DNA of 16,402 bases from Savagea sp. (GTDB lineage Bacteria; Bacillota; Bacilli; Bacillales_A; Planococcaceae). The stretch covers positions 1 to 16,402 of the forward strand of contig JASLCF010000130.1 in the NCBI GenBank assembly GCA_030146155.1. Reading direction: 5' to 3'. The stretch's first letter is position 1. Each line of letters starts with the position of its first letter. The translations under genes and the position numbers were made by a program. This document shows, piece by piece, positions 6,740 to 12,927 of this stretch. The notes beneath the pieces were generated by a model. That model was not told where the DNA came from and did no database searches. It was given only the letters and a program-made list of their open reading frames with translations.

Positions 6740-7018
6740 TCAATAGTCACTGGGCAGTAAAATCGTGGTTACTGATCGATCAGCTTCGGTTATGATCCAG
6801 ATTTTATCCTTGGAAAAGTTGTAGCTGGATAGGATGCGTAAGTGCATCAGTAAAGCTTCTTCATTGGATTCTCGATCTTCTTCACACACGTCACCCCAAT
6901 CTCCCTGATGATGTCGTGCAAGTAATGCCAGTAAGTCAATGTTTTCAGCTTCAGCGAAGCAAAGTGCATTCGGTGTAGACACGACTTGGCCTAAAGCAAA
7001 TAAGTTTCGCTTGGTCAT
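6740..7018 (-). CDS. Conserved genomic-island/plasmid protein (92 aa)
   Basis: The sequence follows a pattern I recall from small proteins of Pseudomonas and Acinetobacter islands and plasmids: FALGQVVSTPNAL near the start, LLARHHQGDWGDVCEEDRE in the middle, RILSSYN and then IWIITEADRSVTTILLPSDY at the end. Family members are soluble, about 90-100 residues, and of unknown biochemical role; some database entries label them as restriction-related without clear support. ATG 7018-7016 is used, with only a weak ribosome binding site. It is last in a minus-strand group of four genes (52, 185, 113, 92 aa). No motif for catalysis is visible. Confidence 0.8.
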   Translation of the reverse strand: MTKRNLFALGQVVSTPNALCFAEAENIDLLALLARHHQGDWGDVCEEDRESNEEALLMHLRILSSYNFSKDKIWIITEADRSVTTILLPSDY

Positions 7019-7078
7019 AAAATTCGCTCAGATTAAAGTTAATAGTGAGGTTGCTACGTCAGGAGTGGTGTTACAGGT

Positions 7079-7420
7079 CTACATCACTTGTAGTTGATGT
7101 TGTTCAAAAATGGCTTTCGGAACATAGATCAAGATACCTTCGTTGTCGTTGAGCAAAATACAGATCTCAAACCAATCCTTCTTCTTTTCAACAAACTCAA
7201 TCTCTCCCATGTTCAGCTTTTCAGAAAGACTGAAGCTAAGATTTTCAAAAGGCTGAATCAGGTCTTGCTCATCTTCACAAACAACAAACCACCCATGTAG
7301 GGTGGCTTGATAAGGTTCTTCATACTGATGCTCAAGGATTTGCATCGTTTCAAGAATGGCATGAGCTATGGGCTGTTCATGCACTTTCTGGATATCCTCT
7401 TTACTCTTGATCAATTTCAT
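7079..7420 (-). CDS. Hypothetical protein (113 aa)
   Basis: Not recognised. The ATG at 7420-7418 overlaps the last 20 bases of the 185-aa gene in another frame, a typical sign of translational coupling; GAGGG lies about 8 bases upstream. A longer open frame to 7453 is less likely. The protein is soluble and acidic, with alternating hydrophobic strands (LHGWFVVCEDEQDL, WFEICILLNDNEGILIYV) suggesting a small alpha/beta domain. Its companions are accessory island genes, so a role in maintenance or in defence is possible but unproven. Confidence 0.6.
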   Translation of the reverse strand: MKLIKSKEDIQKVHEQPIAHAILETMQILEHQYEEPYQATLHGWFVVCEDEQDLIQPFENLSFSLSEKLNMGEIEFVEKKKDWFEICILLNDNEGILIYVPKAIFEQHQLQVM

Positions 7421-7958
7421 CTTCACTACCCTCATCCATCGAAGTAGATTCAAATTTTTCAGCAGTTTTATGCTGACGCTTTTTTGTGGATTTCAGTCCA
7501 GTAGTTTTATCAGCGTGAGATGACTCGATATTTTCTTGCCCTGCTTTCAGATGACTTTCCAGACCAATTGACCAGAGTTCATAGTCTTCATTGACTTCCA
7601 GCAAACGTGCAGTTTGTGGATGGGTATGAATCACGTTCTGATCGACCAGTACAGCCCCTAAAAAACTTGAGTTATTGACTGACTTACCAATGAACAGTGA
7701 TTTCAATGCGGTAGCATGGAAAGGCTTGCCTTCTTGATATAACTTTCCAAGCAGTTGAATAATATCATCGACTTTGATCAGTTCTGCACTAAAGCCTCCT
7801 GTAGATTCATTCTTGCTTAATGCAATACCAAAAGATTGATCTTCACTGTGTTGCCATAATTGATAGTGCAGTTGACCTTCAGCACGGTCAGACAATTTAT
7901 TGCAGGTAAAAGTATGAATCAGGTTATAGCCTATTTTGTCATGAATACGTGGTTGCAT
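7401..7958 (-). CDS. Hypothetical protein with charged disordered tail (185 aa)
   Basis: Not recognised. The ATG at 7958-7956 (MQPRIHDKIGYNLIHTF) is preferred over an upstream frame to 8006 because AGGA lies about 9 bases before it. Residues 1-135 look like a folded domain with many beta-type stretches (GQLHYQLWQH, SFGIALSKNESTGGF, FLGAVLVDQNVIHTH). The last 50 residues are Lys, Glu and Ser-rich (KSTKKRQHKTAEKF, DEGSEDEIDQE) and probably unstructured. Its stop codon lies inside the next gene, so the pair is coupled. It is second in the 52-185-113-92 group. Function unknown. Confidence 0.65.
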   Translation of the reverse strand: MQPRIHDKIGYNLIHTFTCNKLSDRAEGQLHYQLWQHSEDQSFGIALSKNESTGGFSAELIKVDDIIQLLGKLYQEGKPFHATALKSLFIGKSVNNSSFLGAVLVDQNVIHTHPQTARLLEVNEDYELWSIGLESHLKAGQENIESSHADKTTGLKSTKKRQHKTAEKFESTSMDEGSEDEIDQE

Positions 7959-8036
7959 GGTTTTGATTCCTGTAGACGTAAAAAATCCCAATACACCGAA
8001 TGGCATATTGGGATAGATAAAATGGAAATGGTTTAC

Positions 8037-8195
8037 TTATAAGATGACTTTCAATACAGCACAGACTTTGGTCACGTTATCACTGTCCATATCATTGCAG
8101 ACACGAATAGCATTCGCTATGGATTGGGTTTGATGGTGCGGAATACATTCCAATACATCTGACACTGATTCAAGTTCTGGATAATATTTTTTCAT
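8037..8195 (-). CDS. Small hypothetical protein (52 aa), first gene of the minus-strand group
   Basis: ATG 8195-8193 is preceded by AAGGAG at ideal distance, one of the clearest ribosome binding sites in the window. The 52 residues (beginning MKKYYPELESVSDVLECI) are soluble, with two Cys and a His pair, and match no family I know. What is special is that its first 15 codons, ribosome binding site and upstream DNA recur at 9007-9089, directly fused to an hsdM relic. The group of genes 8195 to 6740 is probably one transcript; the AT-rich DNA at 8221-8240 is the likely promoter area. Confidence 0.65.
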   Translation of the reverse strand: MKKYYPELESVSDVLECIPHHQTQSIANAIRVCNDMDSDNVTKVCAVLKVIL

Positions 8196-8231
8196 GGTCA
8201 CTCCTTTGGCTTCAGACCACAAAAATAATAT
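8149..8231. repeat. 83-bp direct repeat, left copy
   Basis: It aligns without gaps to 9007-9089 with 80 of 83 bases identical (offset 858; differences at 8169, 8176 and 8222). It covers the 5' end, ribosome binding site and upstream leader of the 52-aa gene. Confidence 0.9.
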
Positions 8232-8265
8232 ATTTATGAAACTAAAGTTATTGCGAAAGGTTTAA

Positions 8266-8622
8266 TTATTTTCTTTTCACCATACCCAAATCAATCAACA
8301 TAGCAGTAACAAATCCAGCATTATTATTATCACCAATAAATGGCAGTAATTTTGCTACTGACCCAGCCGGTGTGCTCAACACTAATTTATTCAAGACACT
8401 ATCTAAATCAATTTTTTTTGCAACTGAGCCTGGTGCATTTCTACTGGAACTTTTGCGTTGAATAGCATTAATATTTTCAATATACAAACTTAAACCATTC
8501 GAATCTTTCGTAATTTTATACGAAATTTTTCCTGAGGACTTTGTAACTTTATGGCACTTATGCCATGTATCGAACTGGAAGTCATCAGGAAGAACATTTT
8601 CAACTACAATATATCGTGCCAT
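8266..8622 (-). CDS. Hypothetical protein (118 aa) inside the segment bounded by the 83-bp repeats
   Basis: Not recognised. ATG 8622-8620 is the natural start (MARYIVVENVLPDDF), but no good ribosome binding site precedes it. The protein is basic at its end (MVKRK). It contains the same short motif twice: APGSVAK at 63-69 and PAGSVAK at 85-91, the second followed by a hydrophobic LLPFIG and a probable helix (AGFVTAMLIDLGM). It sits between the left 83-bp repeat and the hsdM relic, so it arrived with, or survived, the rearrangement there. Codon use is more AT-rich than in the hsd genes. It could be a cargo gene of the earlier restriction cassette; no function can be assigned. Confidence 0.55.
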   Translation of the reverse strand: MARYIVVENVLPDDFQFDTWHKCHKVTKSSGKISYKITKDSNGLSLYIENINAIQRKSSSRNAPGSVAKKIDLDSVLNKLVLSTPAGSVAKLLPFIGDNNNAGFVTAMLIDLGMVKRK

Positions 8623-8782
8623 TCTGAATTATTTCAAATTTTCAAAAAAATGAAGGATGATATATATCTTCACTAATTTCAAGCAAAAACCATATTATCG
8701 TTTGGTAAAATAAAGCTCTTTCACATCAGTGATTACACGCTAAACTAATACAAAATATAATTATTTCTAGTTCCAGAATAAT

Positions 8783-9006
8783 ATGACCTAACAACTACAA
8801 GGACATCTATGGAATGTCACAGATGTCTTAGACTTGAAGGGCGAACTGTATGAATTTCATAACTACACCCTTAGCTTCTTTTTCTACAACTACCTCTCAG
8901 AAAAGCTATTACTTTTGCCAATGAAATTTTGAGGGATGAGGACATTGCAGAACAATACCCCAACTAGATGAAAGAAATCCTGCACATACTGAACTCATCG
9001 AAACTA
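8783..9006 (+). pseudogene. hsdM: Decayed 5' fragment of a second, divergent hsdM gene
   Basis: Read in shifting frames, this matches the N-terminus of the intact HsdM encoded at 9247. LQGHLWNVTDVL, YNYLSEK, AITFANEILRDEDIAEQYP and LDERNPAHTELIETI parallel LQRQLWNIANDL, FKYLSEK, AITFANELLKDEGMAEKYN and LDESNPDHAELIEGI. An ATG at 8783 is followed at once by a TAA, after loss of about 15 bases; there are at least two single-base frameshifts (near 8905 and 8963), and the match ends abruptly at the 83-bp repeat. The protein-level difference is large, so it is not a recent duplicate of the intact gene but the start of another type I methylase gene. It cannot be functional. Confidence 0.85.
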
Positions 9007-9053
9007 TCCAATACATCTGACACTGACTCAAGTCCTGGATAATATTTTTTCAT
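9007..9053 (-). pseudogene. Truncated second copy of the 52-aa gene
   Basis: From the ATG at 9053-9051 the frame reads MKKYYPGLESVSDVLD, nearly identical to the first residues of the 52-aa protein. It then crosses into the hsdM relic and stops about 11 codons later. The ribosome binding site is retained. It is a broken copy produced by the same event as the repeat. Confidence 0.75.
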
Positions 9054-9089
9054 GGTCACTCCTTTGGCTTCAGACCACATAAATAATAT
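9007..9089. repeat. 83-bp direct repeat, right copy
   Basis: Second copy of 8149-8231 (80 of 83 identical). Its left edge is the fusion point with the hsdM relic, and its right edge leads into the 157-bp upstream region of the intact hsdM gene. Homologous recombination between the copies would delete 858 bp, including the 118-aa gene and the relic. Confidence 0.9.
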
Positions 9090-9183
9090 CTTCAAGAAAT
9101 ACGGTTTCTTACCGCTATGAATAAAAAGCTGGATGGACTACACATATACGCCAAAGTCTGTCGCAATACTCCTTTTATTACAT

Positions 9184-9202
9184 GATAAAAATAGTATTTA
9201 TC
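9184..9202. promoter_or_regulatory. Operator-like dyad upstream of the hsd operon
   Basis: GATAAA and TTTATC are inverted around 7 bp, 45 bp before the hsdM start, in the AT-rich DNA where the operon promoter should be. No clear -35/-10 pair is visible, so this is a weak candidate. AAGG at 9237-9240 is the hsdM ribosome binding site. Confidence 0.3.
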
Positions 9203-9246
9203 GGTAAACTAACCACAATTCGCTTCATATTTTAATAAGGTTCAAG

Positions 9247-10821
9247 ATGACCCAGGTTCAATTGCAACAACTACAAAGACAGCTTTGGAATATTGCCAAT
9301 GATTTACGTGGAAAAATGGGTGCTGATGAGTTTCGTGACTACATCCTCGGCTTCATTTTTTTCAAATATCTGTCTGAAAAAGCAATTACCTTTGCCAATG
9401 AGCTTCTGAAAGATGAAGGCATGGCGGAAAAGTACAATGAATTGGATGAAAGTAATCCTGACCATGCAGAATTGATCGAAGGTATCAAAGAAAACTCAGT
9501 AGATGAAGTGGGTTATGCCCTATCTCCTAGCCAGCTTTTTCATACCCTTGCAGAACGTGGCCGTCAAAATCAATTTATTCTGGATGACTTGGCCGAAACA
9601 CTAAGAGCGATTGAGCGCAGTACATTAGGTGCTGAGTCTGAAGATGACTTTGCTAATCTGTTTGAAGACCTTGATATCAACTCAACCAAGTTGGGTAACA
9701 ACGCCAATGACCGCAATGAGTTAATCAGCAAAGTACTCACTCATCTGGATAATATTGATTTTGACTTGAGTAACTCAGAATCTGATGTTTTGGGTGATGC
9801 TTATGAATACCTGATTGGTGAATTTGCTTCTGGCGCAGGCAAAAAAGCAGGTGAATTTTATACCCCTCAAACTGTATCTACCCTTCTTGCCAAAATTGTC
9901 ACACAAGGCAAAGAGCTCTTACGTTCTGTATATGATCCGACCTGTGGTTCAGGTTCTTTGCTATTACGTGTTAAACGCGAAGTCAAAGACGTAGATATGA
10001 TCTTTGGTCAGGAGATGAACCGCACCACCTATAACTTGGCACGTATGAACATGATTTTGCATGATGTACATTTTGCCAAGTTTGATATCAAGCAAGAAGA
10101 TACACTGACACGTCCTCAGCATATCGATATGCGCTTTGATGCTGTAGTGGCTAACCCTCCTTTCTCTGCAAAATGGTCAGCAGATCCTATTTACTTACAA
10201 GATGAGCGTTTCAGCCGTTATGGTAAGTTAGCCCCAAGTTCAAAAGCGGATATGGCTTTTGTTCAGCACATGCTTCATCAATTGGATGAGCAAGGCACGA
10301 TGGCCGTTGTTCTTCCACATGGTGTACTGTTCCGTGGCTCAAGTGAAGGTGTGATTCGTCAGTACCTGATTGAGAAAATGAATGTGGTAGATACCATCAT
10401 TGGTTTACCTGCCAACATCTTCTACGGAACATCTATTCCAACCTGTATCTTGGTACTCAAGAAAAATCGTACGCATACAGGTGATATTCTGTTCATTGAT
10501 GCTAGTAATGACTTTGAAAAGCAGAAGAACCAGAACAAGTTACTGCCTGAGCATTTGGATAAGATTATTGATGCCTTTACACAGCGTCAGAACATCGATA
10601 AATATGCCAAAGTTGCGACACCACAAGAAGTCAAAGACAATGACTACAACCTGAATATTCCACGCTATGTCGATACTTTTGAAGCTGAAGATGAAATTGA
10701 TCTGAATGCGATTGCTCAGCAACTGAAAGCACTTGAGCAGCAAAGCCAAAAAACTGATGAAGTGATTGCTGATTTCTGCAAAGAACTTGGTATTGATTCA
10801 CCTTTTGCGGAGGTGAAATAA
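9247..10821 (+). CDS. hsdM: Type I restriction-modification system methylase subunit HsdM
   Basis: 524 residues, normal for IC-type HsdM. It binds S-adenosylmethionine and methylates adenine in the target chosen by HsdS; an M2S complex is the methylase and adding HsdR makes the nuclease. The N-terminal helical domain (about 5-170) is followed by the N6-adenine methyltransferase core: GEFYTP (202-207), the AdoMet loop DPTCGSGSLLL (230-240) and the catalytic NPPF (303-306). ATG 9247 has AAGG six bases upstream. The stop TAA shares one base with the hsdS ATG, so the two are translationally coupled. The gene is complete with no missing motif. A decayed fragment of a related gene lies just upstream. 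Confidence 0.97.
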   Translation: MTQVQLQQLQRQLWNIANDLRGKMGADEFRDYILGFIFFKYLSEKAITFANELLKDEGMAEKYNELDESNPDHAELIEGIKENSVDEVGYALSPSQLFHTLAERGRQNQFILDDLAETLRAIERSTLGAESEDDFANLFEDLDINSTKLGNNANDRNELISKVLTHLDNIDFDLSNSESDVLGDAYEYLIGEFASGAGKKAGEFYTPQTVSTLLAKIVTQGKELLRSVYDPTCGSGSLLLRVKREVKDVDMIFGQEMNRTTYNLARMNMILHDVHFAKFDIKQEDTLTRPQHIDMRFDAVVANPPFSAKWSADPIYLQDERFSRYGKLAPSSKADMAFVQHMLHQLDEQGTMAVVLPHGVLFRGSSEGVIRQYLIEKMNVVDTIIGLPANIFYGTSIPTCILVLKKNRTHTGDILFIDASNDFEKQKNQNKLLPEHLDKIIDAFTQRQNIDKYAKVATPQEVKDNDYNLNIPRYVDTFEAEDEIDLNAIAQQLKALEQQSQKTDEVIADFCKELGIDSPFAEVK

Positions 10822-11966
10822 TGACTGCACCCAAGCTAAGATTCAAAGAGTTTGATGGGGATTGGAGTTCTTTAAAATATAAAGATGTCCTGACGATCAA
10901 ATACGGTAAAGATCATAAGCTATTAAATGAAGGAATTTATCCAGTTTATGGTACTGGTGGAATCATGCGCTATGCCGATCAATACCTTCATGATGGTGAA
11001 AGCATTTTGATCGGGCGAAAAGGAACTATTGATCAACCCAAATATGTAGATGAAAAATTTTGGACGGTCGATACTCTTTTTTATACTCAGATCAAAGATA
11101 ACAGTATCCCATTATTTCTGTATCAACATGCTCTTCAAGTAAATTGGTCAGGCTTAAATGAAGCAACTGGCGTACCTAGCTTAAATACAACATCGATCAA
11201 CAATGTAGATATTGCTCTTCCTCCCAAAGAAGAGCAAAGAAAAATCGCCGCTTTTCTTTCTGCCGTAGATGAAAAAATCACTCAATTGACGCAAAAACAC
11301 CAACTCCTGAGCCAATACAAACAAGGTATGATGCAAAAGCTTTTTAGTCAGCAGATACGTTTCAAAGCGGATGATGGAAGTGAGTTTGGGAAATGGGAAA
11401 GTAAAAAAATAAGTGACTTATTTGATGAGGTAAGAAACAAAGTAGCAGATAGAGATATTGAAACGTACAGTATAACAGCGGGTAAAGGCTTTGTTAGTCA
11501 AGCAAATAAATTTGGTAGAGATATCTCGGGGAAGCAAAATAGTAACTATATTGTACTTAAACCTAATGATTTCTCCTATAACAAAGGGAATTCCAAAACT
11601 TACAAATACGGTTGTGTATATTTGAATGAGTTGACTTATGACATTGCTGTACCGAATGTATTTATTAGCTTCAGATCAAAAAAACAAAATTTAGTCCATG
11701 AAAAATTTTACTCGAAATTGTTTGAATTTCATTATTTAGATAGGTATTTAAGGTTATTGATCTCTAGTTCAGCTCGTATGGATGGGCTCCTAAATGTAAG
11801 TAAGGATGGTTTCTTTGAAATTAAACTTCCATATCCTTGTCTTGAAGAACAAACAAAAATAGCTAACTTCCTTTCTGCTATTGACCAAAAAATTGAAGTA
11901 ACTTCACAGCAAATTGAACAGGCCAAACAATGGAAAAAAGGCTTGTTGCAGCAAATGTTTGCATAG
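10821..11966 (+). CDS. hsdS: Type I restriction-modification specificity subunit HsdS
   Basis: 381 residues with the two-domain layout of HsdS. TRD1 occupies about 1-130 (with YPVYGTGG and SILIGRKGTI), the central conserved helix 133-180, TRD2 about 190-335 and the distal conserved helix 336-381. The two conserved regions are repeats of each other: EEQRKIAAFLSAVDEKI (137-153) and EEQTKIANFLSAIDQKI (342-358). Each TRD reads one half of a split DNA target, so the site is bipartite; the bases cannot be read from sequence alone. The ATG overlaps the hsdM stop (TAATG). TRD2 DNA is clearly more AT-rich than hsdM, as is common when TRDs are exchanged between strains. No inverted partial hsdS copy is present, so no shuffling system is seen here. 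Confidence 0.95.
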   Translation: MTAPKLRFKEFDGDWSSLKYKDVLTIKYGKDHKLLNEGIYPVYGTGGIMRYADQYLHDGESILIGRKGTIDQPKYVDEKFWTVDTLFYTQIKDNSIPLFLYQHALQVNWSGLNEATGVPSLNTTSINNVDIALPPKEEQRKIAAFLSAVDEKITQLTQKHQLLSQYKQGMMQKLFSQQIRFKADDGSEFGKWESKKISDLFDEVRNKVADRDIETYSITAGKGFVSQANKFGRDISGKQNSNYIVLKPNDFSYNKGNSKTYKYGCVYLNELTYDIAVPNVFISFRSKKQNLVHEKFYSKLFEFHYLDRYLRLLISSSARMDGLLNVSKDGFFEIKLPYPCLEEQTKIANFLSAIDQKIEVTSQQIEQAKQWKKGLLQQMFA

Positions 11967-11976
11967 GGGGAAAACA

Positions 11977-12900
11977 ATGACCCACGGAAAAAGTATCAAG
12001 CTGTTTTTGGTGGATGGTTCGATAAATGGCATCCTGACGGCTGAAATTATCAACTGGACAGGTCATGTTCTTTCAGCACCACGCACTAAACTCTTGGATC
12101 TTATCCAGCGAGAAGAATGTGCCAGAACAGGTATCTATTTCCTTGTGGGTCAAGATCCAGAAGACTCTTTACCAAGCGTCTATATTGGTGAATCGGATGA
12201 TGTCGCTAACCGTTTGAAACAGCATAACCGTACTGAAGACGCAGGTGGAAAGGACTTCTGGGAAAAAGTATGTCTGGTCACGGGTAAAGACCAAAACATC
12301 ACCAAGACCCACATTAAGTACCTTGAGAGCCGCTTGATTGATATTGCGAAGCGTAGTGGACAATGCTTACTCAAAAATGGCACAGCACATCTCTACAATC
12401 GCTTACCAGAATCAGATACAGCGGATATGGAATACTTTCTGGAACAAATACAAGTGGTTCTTCCTGCCCTTGGATATACATTCCTCAAGGAAATGAAATA
12501 TCCAAGTGAACAGCCAAAAGTACATAGTATTGCTCCTACTTCAGTGGATACTTCCAACACTGAAGCAGATTTCTACCTATCCGCTAGAGACATTCAAGCC
12601 AAAGCAAAAATCATTGATGGTGAATTCTATGTACTCAAAGGTTCCCAAGTACGTAGAGATGTCAGTCAACCTACACACAACTACATGAAGAACCTTCGAC
12701 CACAGTTGTTTGAAAACAACATCATTGATCCAAATACCTATACGTTCAATCAAGACTATTTATTTTCCAGTCCATCAGCAGCAGGCGCAGTCATTTTGGG
12801 AAGAGCATGTAATGGTCGAAAAGAATGGAAAGATTCAACTAACCATTTGACTTATGAAACATGGCAACAAAACCAAGTTGAGCGTGTAATCCAAGAATAA
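11977..12900 (+). CDS. GIY-YIG nuclease-family protein with C-terminal DUF4357-like domain
   Basis: 307 residues from ATG 11977, 10 bp after hsdS, with GGGGG as ribosome binding site. Residues 50-120 hold a GIY-YIG core: TGIYFLVG (GIY 52-54), VYIGES (YIG 69-71), Arg79 in NRLKQH and a candidate catalytic Glu117 in YLESRL. This is the full set expected of an active nuclease. About residues 200-300 resemble DUF4357: YVLKGSQVRRD, then NYMKNLRPQLFENNII and FSSPSAAGAVILGRACNGRKEWK. The gene is embedded between hsdS and hsdR in the same operon, so its product most likely acts with the type I system or protects it. Its substrate is unknown. HsdR of this operon has its own nuclease site, so this would be a second nuclease rather than a replacement. 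Confidence 0.9.
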   Translation: MTHGKSIKLFLVDGSINGILTAEIINWTGHVLSAPRTKLLDLIQREECARTGIYFLVGQDPEDSLPSVYIGESDDVANRLKQHNRTEDAGGKDFWEKVCLVTGKDQNITKTHIKYLESRLIDIAKRSGQCLLKNGTAHLYNRLPESDTADMEYFLEQIQVVLPALGYTFLKEMKYPSEQPKVHSIAPTSVDTSNTEADFYLSARDIQAKAKIIDGEFYVLKGSQVRRDVSQPTHNYMKNLRPQLFENNIIDPNTYTFNQDYLFSSPSAAGAVILGRACNGRKEWKDSTNHLTYETWQQNQVERVIQE

Positions 12901-12927
12901 ATGAAATTGTGGGGGGTAAAGCGGTAA

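Noticed and set aside
8976..9053. 26-codon minus-strand frame starting from the duplicated ATG of the 52-aa gene
   Set aside because: It is a truncated copy running into the hsdM relic, not an intact gene; listed as a pseudogene instead.
11914..11976. Upstream extension of the GIY-YIG frame into hsdS
   Set aside because: It would start at a non-ATG codon inside hsdS, whereas ATG 11977 has a strong GGGGG ribosome binding site at proper distance.
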